From Arthonia radiata (Eukaryota > Ascomycota > Arthoniomycetes > Arthoniales > Arthoniaceae), in assembly GCA_002989075.1 (NCBI GenBank), contig PSQN01000010.1, positions 1-64,000 of the forward strand: 64,000 bases of DNA, written 5' to 3'. Below the pieces are notes generated by a model. That model did not search any database, was not told the DNA's origin, and saw only the letters and a list, made by a program, of their open reading frames with translations. Below, piece by piece: positions 36,323 through 46,045 of the stretch. How positions within the stretch are numbered: the first letter of the stretch is position 1; every line of letters begins with the position of its first letter. Made by a program: the position numbers and the translations under genes.

Positions 36323-37468
36323 TTACAACTTTCCCCTCTGCCCACCACCATCCCCCTTATGATTCCTCTTCCCCAAATTTCTCTCCGCCCCTAACGCAAA
36401 ACACACATGATTACTCAACGCCACCACCTCACCCCCCTCATCCAACACCACAACCTCCAAATCATATCTTCCCCGCTCAATCCGCTTCGCCTGCACCCTC
36501 AAAAACAACCAGCGCACGCCTCGCGTTCCCAGACTCTTCTTCACCTCCATGTTTAGCAGTAGTGTCGGATACCAGTATTTTGCAGCTGGGCTCCTCCTCC
36601 TCCCCACGGCTACCTTCTCCTCTTCTACTGCCGTCGGTGATGACGATGAAGAAGAAGAAGAAGAAGAAGAAGAAGAAGAAGGCGAGGGGTCCGGCGGCGT
36701 ATAGATGTCGGGTTCGAGAAACGTCTCGACGACCTGCGGAAACATATCCGCCACGAAGCCGAGACTGTCGTCGGTCCATCGCTCGCGGTCGCCGGCGGGA
36801 GTATGCGTGTTCAGCGCGATCCACTGATCACTCCCCCCCGGTCCTAGCACCCCCTTTCCCCGTCGCGGGAAGTACCAAGTACACCGCCTACTCGCTTTCC
36901 TGAAATCGCTGAACGGCAATTCCGCTACCTGCGCCCAATTCGCGTCTCCGCTTCCCTCTTCTAAACTCTCCACTCCACCCAAGAGCTCAGGCGGACAGGG
37001 CGTGAGAGACCATCTCGTATCAAAGCTCGGACCGGATTGAGCAGAGAAATTCGTGTACGTCAGATAGCCGACCACCTCTTCACCTCTGCTGGGATCGACA
37101 TCAGGTTGCGTAAGCGTGACATGAAAGGTGCTGGTGCCGCGCCCGATTTTCGCGTCGCGGATTATGAAGAGCGCGGGGCCGGCGGAGGTGCGGCGCAGGA
37201 AGGTGAGGTGCAGGGAGAGGAGGTTCGGTTGGTGCAGGGAGGCGTGCGTGGTGGAGAGGTGGAGGGTGGTGGCGCGTTGGAGGGCGGAGGTTACGTAGCC
37301 GCCTGGGTGGGTCAGTGAAGGTTGGAGGGGAAAGGGCGGTTGCATAGACTTGCCATGGGGGACGCTGCCTATACACCAGTCGGAGTGGAAGTGGGTGCTG
37401 TAGGTGTGGGAGGTGAGTTGCGTGGGGCGGGTTGCGGTGTCGAAGTTGGAGATGGTTGAGGAGGACAT
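36323..37468 (-). CDS. Thioesterase-like (hotdog fold) protein
   Basis: A single exon of 381 residues from the ATG at 37468; the frame stays open further upstream to 37588 but lacks family similarity there. Recognisable features are HFHSDWCIGSVPHGKSM near the start, GGYVTSAL, the LSLHLTFLRRTSAGPALFII strand pattern and a second hotdog-like half with RWLFLRVQAKRIERGRYDLEVVV near the end, typical of the acyl-CoA thioesterase-like (TesB-type double hotdog) fungal proteins. A run of about 14 serines (about residues 265-280), encoded by a GAA/TTC trinucleotide repeat, splits the two halves. Substrate unknown. Confidence 0.82.
   Translation of the reverse strand: MSSSTISNFDTATRPTQLTSHTYSTHFHSDWCIGSVPHGKSMQPPFPLQPSLTHPGGYVTSALQRATTLHLSTTHASLHQPNLLSLHLTFLRRTSAGPALFIIRDAKIGRGTSTFHVTLTQPDVDPSRGEEVVGYLTYTNFSAQSGPSFDTRWSLTPCPPELLGGVESLEEGSGDANWAQVAELPFSDFRKASRRCTWYFPRRGKGVLGPGGSDQWIALNTHTPAGDRERWTDDSLGFVADMFPQVVETFLEPDIYTPPDPSPSSSSSSSSSSSSSSPTAVEEEKVAVGRRRSPAAKYWYPTLLLNMEVKKSLGTRGVRWLFLRVQAKRIERGRYDLEVVVLDEGGEVVALSNHVCFALGAERNLGKRNHKGDGGGQRGKL
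36648..36680. repeat. GAA trinucleotide microsatellite in a coding exon
   Basis: Eleven perfect GAA units on the plus strand encode serine codons (TCT) on the minus strand within the thioesterase-like gene. More TCC/TCT codons flank it. Confidence 0.95.
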
Positions 37469-37861
37469 GATCGCTGAGAGAAGGTGGTGTTGTTTGCCAA
37501 CGCGAGCAAGTGAGGCGCTGTGACCGGTTTTCCCATGTCCAGTGCTGGCGTCGCAAGAGACCGAGTTGCATTGAATGTGAGACCACAAGCCGAGGCTGAT
37601 TCACCGAGCGGGAATATGATTTTCCGCGCTGCCCCATACTAACGACGTCCTAACGTCTCTGCCTTGCAATCGGAAACGTTCAGGTACGAATGCTGCGAGC
37701 TTGATTCCGAAGTAAACTCATCAGCAGTGTATGTTCATTTCGACCGCCATAATGAACTGGCCATACCCATAAGCGACCATTACGGCGCTGCGCCACAGCA
37801 TTGTGACGACTTGCCACCCGGGGAGGTGTTGTAGGAAGTCAAGGCTGGCTGAAAGTTCAAC

Positions 37862-39320
37862 ATGGACGCGGAACAGTCCAATTACAGTAGAAACATTCGT
37901 GTCAACGCTCCTCGAAGTAGCAGTGCTGTTGATGTGGTTGTGGACGAGCATGGCACGACTATAATCTCCCCTGAAGGCGACCTAATGCTGGTCTGCCGGT
38001 ACGTCCAGACTTCGCTTCTCAATCTAGCTGGCCCTTTCTACTTTCAAGTCGCCAAGGCCCTGCAGCCAGATTCGGCGGGCTACTCTGTAGCACGAGCTAA
38101 CGTTCGCTACGACAGAGCTCAAGAGGACGCTCAAGCCGCCTGCTTCCAAGTCAGCTCGAAAGCGTTGAAGGAGAAGTCGAGGTACTTCGAGCGCTTGTTG
38201 ACTGACACGCGCTTCTCCGAAGGTCGTGCGCTCGCTCAGCACCAAGCTGTGAAAGGGTCGCTTCCGCGTGTAGAGGTCGTTGATGTTGGTAGGATATCAC
38301 CCGTCAAGTCGATCACACCCTTGATGACCGATCTGCTGTTGCTACTTCACTACGGGCATCTAAAAGCCAAAAAGGTACCACTCGTGAACTTAGCAAATCT
38401 AGCCACTGCAGCAGATCGCTTCGATGCTTCCGAGGCTCTTTCATACTTTTTGAAGACCACGTCGGTCTTGGTACGGCCAAAAGCAGTAAAGGGTGTATTG
38501 GATGAAACGAGCGTTCGCCAGAGATTGCTGATAGGCCTGCTGACGGGGGATCGAGAACTTGTCCTGGCTCACAGCAGAGATCTGGTACTGTTTGGATCTA
38601 GCCTCTGGCGCAAAGATATTGCGCCGGACGATGCGCTCTGGTGGGACCTGCCAAGAGACATTGAAGGTTTGTACACCAGCGCTAAATTCCATTGCTCTCT
38701 GTGCTAATGTGTGCGTAGAGGAGCTTCGAATCCGACATGATGCTATTATTGAGACCATTTGGTCACTCATGAATGCTTGTCTTACGCTATACACCTCTCG
38801 AATCAGACAGTGCCGTCTTGGGTACGACACGTCGCCTGCCTGTGACTCCTTTCAGCTTGGTGAATTTGTACGATTCCTCGCGCGTTCAGTCTTTCTGCAA
38901 TTCACAAGTTCGCTTGCACCGAGCAAAGCGTTTGATGAGCAAACTAAAGGTATTCCTGATATTATCGCTGGGTTGCGATCTTGTCCTGCATACCAGCTGG
39001 ACGCCAACCATTCACACTGCGGTCCACGCAAGCAGCTAACGGCCGGTCTCAACTTCATTGAATCACGACTCAGTGATCAAGATATTGGTGTCCACTTGGA
39101 CTCTTGGAATGATCGCAGGAATTTGCAGCGCTCCTGGTCGCAGGGCAATAAAGCTCTTACTTTCAATGTCACCAGCGCCGCACGGGATCGGCGTGACTGG
39201 ACAAGCGTGGGCACGAGATATCACGCTGACGGCGCTCTTCAAGAGAACTCGGCGCGTCAATTTTTCACGGCCGCCGAGAAAGTTTGGGAAGCCGAGCCTG
39301 GCGCACACCTCCACCGTTAG
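37862..39320 (+). CDS. BTB/POZ-like domain protein
   Basis: Exons 37862-38666 and 38719-39320 (intron GTTTGT...CGTAG, 52 bp) give 468 residues. The N-terminal part has the look of a fungal BTB/POZ domain: DVVVDEHGTTIISPEGDLMLVC, then FQVSSKALKEKSRYFERLLTD, and a helical part with TDLLLLLHYGHLKAKKVPLVNLANLATAADRF. Fungal BTB proteins of this type are numerous and mostly of unknown function; some act as Cullin-3 adaptors. The C-terminal 200 residues have no recognisable motif apart from several Cys and His. An alternative is that the gene ends in the first exon (stop at 38705-38707) if the intron is retained. Confidence 0.7.
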
Positions 39321-40590
39321 CGGCAGAGGCCTGCCAGAGAGGCGTAAGAAGATCTAAGCGGCATGCGGCTCTTGAGGACGAAACAGCCTTAAAACCTCAT
39401 TTACTTGCTGTTCAATACGGACAGTTCACTGCTGCTGCGTCTTGCTGTAGGCACTGGGGGGCTTGTTGAGCTTATCTCTATGGAGAAGTGTGAGTCGCAG
39501 AGGCTACCGACATAGACCGATGCAAAAACTTTGGCGAAGCTATAAAGGATATGTCAGCCATCTCGAGCAGATTCCTACAGACACGGTCAAGCCTCGTGCG
39601 CATGCGGTCCAGATATCTCACCATGCACAGCGGTTGAGATCATGCCAAGCCTCGTCGTTAGTCGCTCGGGTCATGCACGTGGCCGGCAGTGACTTTCAGA
39701 GGCGTGTCAGATGGTGTTTCGGGAATACAGTGAAGGCATCAATCTAGCAACAGGTAATAGTGTCTTTGATCACGCACATGGACGCGAACCGTTTCTGATA
39801 TGCGGCGGTCTTGTCAGAGGGACCTGCCTTTGGGTCAACTTCCAAGGAACGCCACAATCTCATGTGCTCTCAGGCTGCGGAAGGCTCCTCGCTGCCTGGT
39901 GGCTTGGCTTTTGAAGCTTAATGATGATAACATTCTTGCGACATCTGGCGAAATTCAATCACGCCACCTCTTCTTCGATGGTTTCCAGGCGAGGCTCGTG
40001 ATGAGACTGCGACATCATCTCGCCTATGAGCCAGGGATCAGATCGTGCCACAATAAATGCAGCCGAACCATTTCACCCCAGACACTGCCCGTGATTTAAC
40101 CGTAAGTGGACTAGCTGCGGCTATGCATTGTTGAGGCTCAATCCGCCTGCAGCAAAGCCACCACCCCCTTTGTTCGCAATTGAATGCCGGTGCCGCCGTA
40201 AAACGACTCGAGTACGGCTTTCGAGGCGGCTATGTGCATGAGCTCGTGTCACAGATCAGGTCCATAGTGGAGCCTCATGCTTGTTTGCAGCTTAATGTAC
40301 TCCCTAAGGATTTGCCTGACGCTGCCGCAGTCGCATGGTATGCCCATAACACTATCGAAACGATCAATACCATCGAGTCACGCATCGGAATGCAATGCCT
40401 CATGAGATGTGTTCAGATGGAAAGGTATAAAGCACGCGTAGTAATTGCACAATGATGATGTTTGTTCCAAGCCTTTACTCAGTCTCCACCTCACGCCGCG
40501 GTTAAGCACATCTTAGGAAGGCACAGCCAAGGCCTTTGTTTGCTACCATCACCAACCACCTATTACCGCGTTTGACAATCTTCTTTGAAC
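39321..40590. other. Intergenic, no gene recognised
   Basis: Several open frames of 60-99 residues exist on the plus strand (for example 39463-39747 and 40180-40455), but none shows motifs, a start context and splice pattern that would support a gene. This may include decayed coding DNA. Confidence 0.35.
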
Positions 40591-41712
40591 ATGACTTCCC
40601 TTATAAGTCCCTCGATCTGCAATCGCAGCCCTCTCGGAAGTTTGACACCTGCAGACCTCAATATGGCATCGAATAACAAGCGTTCATCATTCATCGGCTC
40701 TGTGAAAGACAAGCTGTCGCGGAAGAGCAGTAACGAGTCGTCAAGGGGAAAGACGGATAGCTTCGTTGCGGCTCCTCCGACGAGACGTCCAGGTGAGCAC
40801 ATGATCTTGCACTCACACATGTTCACGTCGACTAACACTATCCAACCAGGTCGCGCCGGCGTGAACCCATTCACCACCTCAAGTAACGAGCCGCCTCCAG
40901 CATACTCGGCGTCGAAGCCGGCTGGCCCACCAACAGTACTTCTCTCACCGCCTTCAGGCAGCCGCCCTGGCACGTCAGCATCAAACACCTCGCAGGCATC
41001 TCGTCTCTCCAGGATCTCTGCTACTAGTACCCCGGATGATCCGTATGCCTTCCTCACGAGCTTCGACACAGTCTTCCTGATCGATGATTCTGGTTCGATG
41101 GCCGGCCGCTCATGGCGCGAATGCTCGTCCGCGCTGGAAGCAATCACTCCGATCTGCACAGCTCACGACAGAGATGGCATTGACATCTACTTTCTGAACG
41201 CGCCCGAGTCACGCCATCACAAGAACGTGCAACTATCGAGTACCGTTCATGAGATCTTCTCCACGGTCCGCCCGTCCGGAGGTACACCTACTGGTCAGAG
41301 ACTCAACCGCATCATCAAGGACTATCTCCGCGAGCTGAAGGAAGCTGGCCCACAGTCCGACTCTATCAAGCCCCTGAACATCATCGTGATCACTGACGGC
41401 GTGCCATCTGACGACGTCGAGACCGTGCTTGTCAACGCGGCGAAGGCTCTTGACAAGATGGACGCTGATCCATGGCAGCTTGGTGTGCAATTTGTGCAGG
41501 TTGGTGAGGAGCAGGGTGCCAAGCAGCACCTGGAGTCTCTCGATGACGACCTGGCTTCGCTTGGTGGCGGATGTCGCGATATCGTCGATACTGTGCCGTT
41601 CAACACTGGTCGCACGATCTCTGCGGATATGATCCTTAAGGTCGTGCTTGGTGCGGTCAACAAGCGCATCGATCGTCGTCACAATTCGCAAGCCTATGGC
41701 GAGTGCTTGTAG
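40591..41712 (+). CDS. von Willebrand factor A (vWA) domain protein
   Basis: The frame is open from ATG 40591 to the stop at 41712. A likely 57-bp intron (40793-40849, GTGAGC...ACCAG) lies inside and is a multiple of three without a stop, so spliced (about 354 residues) and unspliced (373) forms are both possible; splicing joins RRPG to RAGVNPF. The N-terminal part is Ser/Pro-rich and probably disordered (KRSSFIGSVKDKLSRKSS). The vWA domain has a perfect MIDAS motif DDSGSM, then the SGGTPTGQ threonine and NIIVITDGVPSDD. It ends in a short basic tail. vWA domains bind protein partners through a metal; the partner here is unknown. ATG 40663 is another possible start. Confidence 0.9.
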   Translation: MTSLISPSICNRSPLGSLTPADLNMASNNKRSSFIGSVKDKLSRKSSNESSRGKTDSFVAAPPTRRPGEHMILHSHMFTSTNTIQPGRAGVNPFTTSSNEPPPAYSASKPAGPPTVLLSPPSGSRPGTSASNTSQASRLSRISATSTPDDPYAFLTSFDTVFLIDDSGSMAGRSWRECSSALEAITPICTAHDRDGIDIYFLNAPESRHHKNVQLSSTVHEIFSTVRPSGGTPTGQRLNRIIKDYLRELKEAGPQSDSIKPLNIIVITDGVPSDDVETVLVNAAKALDKMDADPWQLGVQFVQVGEEQGAKQHLESLDDDLASLGGGCRDIVDTVPFNTGRTISADMILKVVLGAVNKRIDRRHNSQAYGECL

Positions 41713-41932
41713 GGCGCATAAAATGGCGGTGGCTTAATCCACAGTGACGTGGTTGCGCATTTCATTTCTTCCCAATGACTGAAAATGTCTTGGCCTGTTT
41801 TAGTAGTCTATTATGAATGTCAGTACAATGACTTTCCTGTGACCAATTGATCAGAGCTATGCGCAAGCTATTCAACCCCGTCTATGCCAACGTATACGAC
41901 TGCCTTCAACATCACTGACATCCTCAAGACGT

Positions 41933-42802
41933 TCAAAAAACAAACTCCCCATCCATTTTCTTCTCCCGCCCACCCTGATACATCACCCACTCTTCACACC
42001 CTTTCACCCACTTGCCCCACGGATCCCACACACAATGCGCCCCTCCCTCCGCTTCCCCCTCACTAAACACAAACGCCCCCCACCCCACGATCCGAAACCC
42101 CTCAACCTTCGTATACAGCCCCTGCGCCCTCCCCGCCGCACTCGTCAACGACACCGGCGTCCCACTCGCCTCCGCCGTCTCCTTCAAGTGCCTGATCAAC
42201 ATCTTCCCCACGCCCCGCCCCTCGTACGCTGGATCCACCGCCAATGTCTCCAGGTACCAATGGCTCGGCAGCTTTGCGAACGTTTCGTCTGCGGCGATGG
42301 TGTCGAAGAAAGCCTGAAGCCGGGATGCCTCACAGGCGGCCCCGCGCGTACCGACGAGTCTGTGGTACTTCTCCTCGGCCTTGCAGAGCGTGCGCTCAAC
42401 CGTGGCGAGCACGCCCGTGTTGACGGCCCTGTCGCGTTTCGCCACCCTCTGGGCCTCCGCATCATCGAGCGTGGCGCTCCGCGGCATCGTGGTTTCGTCG
42501 AAGTGCTTGCCGTCGGGGAAGCGGGTATACCGTGCTATTCCCATGATCTCGCCCTCTTTAGGCGGCGGATGTGAGCCCTTGGTGATGGCGGCGTCCGCAG
42601 CGTCCGCGACCACGACGGAGGCCAGGCAGCCGGGTTTGACGAAGCGGGTGCGCGTGGTCATGGCGTGTTCGGCGATGTAGGCGTCGCGAAGGTCGTGGCG
42701 GCGGGGCCAGATGTAGGCGTTGAGCTTGTTGTTGTCGAAGGAGTTGTTTTGGAGTTGGACGATGGCGGGGATGTCGGCGCGGGTGAGGGGGCGGATGTGC
42801 AT
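41933..42802 (-). CDS. GNAT family N-acetyltransferase
   Basis: A single exon of 289 residues. It starts MHIRPLTRADIPAIVQLQNNSF, a typical GNAT first strand and helix, and has the acetyl-CoA binding motif A as HWYLETLAVDPAYEGRGVGKML followed by EGFRIVGWGAF (motif B). Between them lies a roughly 100-residue insert common in fungal members of this group. The acceptor substrate is unknown. It faces the vWA gene tail-to-tail, about 220 bp apart. Confidence 0.92.
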   Translation of the reverse strand: MHIRPLTRADIPAIVQLQNNSFDNNKLNAYIWPRRHDLRDAYIAEHAMTTRTRFVKPGCLASVVVADAADAAITKGSHPPPKEGEIMGIARYTRFPDGKHFDETTMPRSATLDDAEAQRVAKRDRAVNTGVLATVERTLCKAEEKYHRLVGTRGAACEASRLQAFFDTIAADETFAKLPSHWYLETLAVDPAYEGRGVGKMLIRHLKETAEASGTPVSLTSAAGRAQGLYTKVEGFRIVGWGAFVFSEGEAEGGAHCVWDPWGKWVKGCEEWVMYQGGREKKMDGEFVF

Positions 42803-43299
42803 TTTGGATCGTGTTACATTTACCGTTGTGTGTTTCTTTGTGTGTTTCTGAGGGAGGAATACCGTGGAGAGGGAAGGAGTGGACTCTTAGGGCTTATGAG
42901 ATCTCCATGGGGTTACATTGGGTTAGGCAACACTTATGACTTGCATAGGGCGTTGTTGACACGGTCTGTTATCGGGCCAGATGATAGGGGTCAAGTTGAG
43001 ACGTCCGTATGCCTGTGCTGTCATTTGGCTATTGATTATATACCGTGGCCAATGAACATTGTATAGAACGGGGGACGGTGCAGGAAGTGAAGAAGAGATG
43101 GGTGAGTGCCAATGACAGCTCGGTGCCTCGGAGTCTGACTGCCGATCGTGTGAGAAGATCTGTCCAACAATAGAGTAGCAACACCATCACCACCCTTGCC
43201 TGCTTCGATGTTGCCTGTGGAGAGGTCTTGACATTGTCAGCAAGCTCTCGATGTACTGATGAATATGCAAAGCTATACATATTGGACCGTCGAGCCGCG

Positions 43300-45036
43300 A
43301 TGCGTCCTTCTCACCCACCACGACTCCTCCTCCCTCTATCCGAACTGCCCACCAGGCTTATAGCACCGCCACGACAACGCTGGCAGCAGTCTTTCGCAGA
43401 TCGACGTAGCTTTCATGACTACTTCGTCACGCATCTACCATCGTCTTCACTACATCCAGATTCCCGATCCGCTCATCTCCACAAACTCCCTCGCGACCAC
43501 TCAACCCCGCACAATGCCTCCTCCGGAAGCGAAAGGGCGCCCTTTCAGCAAGATGCAAGCAATTCACGATCAGTGGGGGTCTCCAGAGAGATGACAATAG
43601 TGCGGATTCCCTTGAAGAATGCAAAACACCACTTTGGCGCCTCGTGCGTCCGTGGCACCCGTCCATACAACGAAGACGCGTGGCAGGCCGGCACAATAGA
43701 AATCCCGTCCTTCGCGAAAAGAGCTCCAGTCAGCATCAACATCAATCGCAGACCGGGATCGAAGGAAAGCAGCGGCGAGAGCACGGCTCAACCGCCTGAG
43801 AGCGCCACCGGCGACCCCCAGGTCTTCTATTTCGGCGTGTTCGATGGCCACGGTGGTGACCAATGCAGCCGCTTCCTGCGGGAGTCGCTACACAAGTACG
43901 TCGAGAAAAGCGCGGTAGACCTGGGAATGCAAAGCACGCTACATGCGCCTTTCGAATGGCGCCAACGTCCATCCGAGCGCATACCTGAAGACCCAGTAGC
44001 AGAGCACGAGAACCTCATATCAGGCCTAGTACAATCCTGGCGCGACACAGTCGGAGGCTACTACCGCCGCTTCAAGCCCGACTACTTCTCGGAGCCCTCA
44101 GGCGGCAAAGGCGTCTCCCTCACACCCTCCATACTCAAACACTCCCGCGACGAAACCCGTCTCGAACCCGCGGAAGCCGAACCCGCCGACTTCGCCATCC
44201 CCAACGGCCACATACTCTCCTACTCCTTCCTTCACGCCGATCTCGACTTCGTAAATCGCCAAGTCCCCTCCTCACAATCCCAAGACGCCGTCTCCTCTTC
44301 CTCCTCTTCCAACCTGGACTCCGACCGCCCCATCAACGAAGACGAAATGGGCTTAGGAAGACACATCCACCACTCCTCGCCCCCCTTCCTCGGCGGCTCC
44401 ACCTGCTCCGTCGCTATGATCTCCACGCCGACGCCGACGCCTTTCTGGCACCCCTCCACCCCTTTAACGCTGGTCACAGCCCACGTAGGCGACACGCGCA
44501 TCCTCCTCTGCTCGACCGAAACCGGCGCCGCCGTCCCGCTGACCTCGCTGCATCACCCCTCCGCACCAGGCGAAGCCGCGCGCCTCCGCCGGTATGCAGG
44601 CGCCTTCACGACCGACTCCTTCGGCGAAGAGCGCTTCGCCGCGGGTCTAGCGAACACGCGCGCCTTCGGGGACGTGCGCTCAAAGCGGATGGGCGTGTCC
44701 GCGGAGCCGGAGCTGAAACTGCTGCATTTGAAGCCAGGCGAGGGGTCGTTCCTGGTGCTGGTGAGCGACGGGGTGACGGGCGCGCTCAGCGACCAGGAGA
44801 TCTGCGATGTCGTCAAGGAGGCGCGGACACCGGAGGAGGGGAGTAAAGAGTTAGTGGCGCTGGCGGAGGAGCTGGCGGTGGGGGAGAATGGGGATAGTGA
44901 TAATGTTACTGCGATGGTTGTGAGGCTGGGGGGATGGGAGAGGAGGAGTGAGGGCGGGGGCGGGAGTATGAGGACGAAGGAGGGGAGGGAGTGGCGGAGA
45001 CGGGAGGCGGCGGATCCGAGGAGGGGGAGGAGGTAG
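43300..45036 (+). CDS. PTC6: Mitochondrial PP2C-type protein phosphatase (Ptc6-like)
   Basis: A single exon of 578 residues. The start at 43300 is the first in-frame ATG and gives an Arg/Ser/Pro-rich N-terminus without acidic residues for about 45 positions, as in a mitochondrial presequence. PP2C motifs follow in order: RGTRPYNEDAW (about residue 119-128), VFYFGVFDGHGGDQ (about 175-188), GGSTCSVAMIS, HVGDTRILL, LANTRAFGD, VLVSDGVTGALSDQEI and GDSDNVTAMVVRL. The Asp and Gly residues that hold the two metal ions are all present. Yeast Ptc6 dephosphorylates the E1-alpha subunit of pyruvate dehydrogenase, so regulation of PDH is the likely role. The Gly/Arg-rich tail is unusual. Confidence 0.88.
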   Translation: MRPSHPPRLLLPLSELPTRLIAPPRQRWQQSFADRRSFHDYFVTHLPSSSLHPDSRSAHLHKLPRDHSTPHNASSGSERAPFQQDASNSRSVGVSREMTIVRIPLKNAKHHFGASCVRGTRPYNEDAWQAGTIEIPSFAKRAPVSININRRPGSKESSGESTAQPPESATGDPQVFYFGVFDGHGGDQCSRFLRESLHKYVEKSAVDLGMQSTLHAPFEWRQRPSERIPEDPVAEHENLISGLVQSWRDTVGGYYRRFKPDYFSEPSGGKGVSLTPSILKHSRDETRLEPAEAEPADFAIPNGHILSYSFLHADLDFVNRQVPSSQSQDAVSSSSSSNLDSDRPINEDEMGLGRHIHHSSPPFLGGSTCSVAMISTPTPTPFWHPSTPLTLVTAHVGDTRILLCSTETGAAVPLTSLHHPSAPGEAARLRRYAGAFTTDSFGEERFAAGLANTRAFGDVRSKRMGVSAEPELKLLHLKPGEGSFLVLVSDGVTGALSDQEICDVVKEARTPEEGSKELVALAEELAVGENGDSDNVTAMVVRLGGWERRSEGGGGSMRTKEGREWRRREAADPRRGRR

Positions 45037-45139
45037 ATGAGTGTGGTGAGGCATGGAGAAGATAGTGAGTGAGGGAATGGATGTGTTTGTTTGAGCGTGG
45101 TGTTAGGGCGTTGTAGTCTGCAACGTATGTATTGAGGTG

Positions 45140-45700
45140 CACGTTGATCAAAATAGTTGTGTTGAAAAGAGCGCACAGTTCTGTATATGTTGTGCTGTTT
45201 TTAAGACCTCAATTTGAAGATTGCGATCATTGGTGGTCGTGATCATTCGCGGCTTCAGTGAAGAGTTTGAGGAATTTCAGGTTTCACAGCGAGAGCACCA
45301 ATTTTTCAAAGATGTCAAATCGAGACACGAATAGCACCAACAGAAAGAGCGCGCGATTCTTTACACATTGTGCCGTTTGCGAGGCGGTAGACGTAATTTT
45401 CAGTCCAGGTGATTCTTCGTCGTGGTGATCGTTCGTGGTTTTGGTGGCAGTTCGAGGATTTTCGAGTTTCGAGTCACCGAGGTCGAATTTTTAACGGTGT
45501 CTGATCGAGACAAAAATGGTACTGTTGAAGAGCGCGCGCGGATCTGTACGTGTTGTGCTGTTTGTGAGACTTGACAGGTGTCTTTGATGATGTTGCTGTC
45601 GTCGGTGATCGCGTGGGAGCGGGCGCCAAGAGGGAGCAAAGTGTTTTTGCCTTTACGTTTGAGAAACTCTGTTCGAGGCTTCTGCTTATTGGCCTCGCTC
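45140..45700. repeat. Three diverged tandem repeats of about 180 bp
   Basis: Three units align by eye. Anchors are GAAAAGAGCGCAC at 45165, GAAAGAGCGCGCG at about 45343 and GAAGAGCGCGCGC at about 45526, each followed by TGT(A/G)...TTGTGC(T/C)GTTT and then GTGATC(A/G)TTCG(C/T)GG-like text. Spacing is 178 and 182 bp. The units are roughly 70-75 percent alike. They fill most of the gap between the PP2C gene and the esterase-like gene; no gene was recognised in 45037-46045. Confidence 0.7.
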
Positions 45701-46045
45701 TTGTCGCCTTGCTATACACGACCTGCATTTCCTGCATCCTCCCCTGCGTTAACGCATAGATTTGTCAGGTATACCATATATTGCAGACTTGATAGGACTG
45801 CCGCCCCGAGTCGCAACTTTCAAAGCCAGGAAGGAAAGAAACCCCAGTCGCGCTGTTCTGTCTACCTCTCACCCTCTTTCCGGAGTCTGCACTTTCAATC
45901 ATCTTGATTGACTACACATGGCGAACGATACTCAATGAAACCTGGACACGAGACATATCCATTACCACTATGACATAAGCTGGGGAAATTCCACTGACTA
46001 TAGACTTCTCATACACGCCTAGCCCCAACCCCTCAACCGCACATC

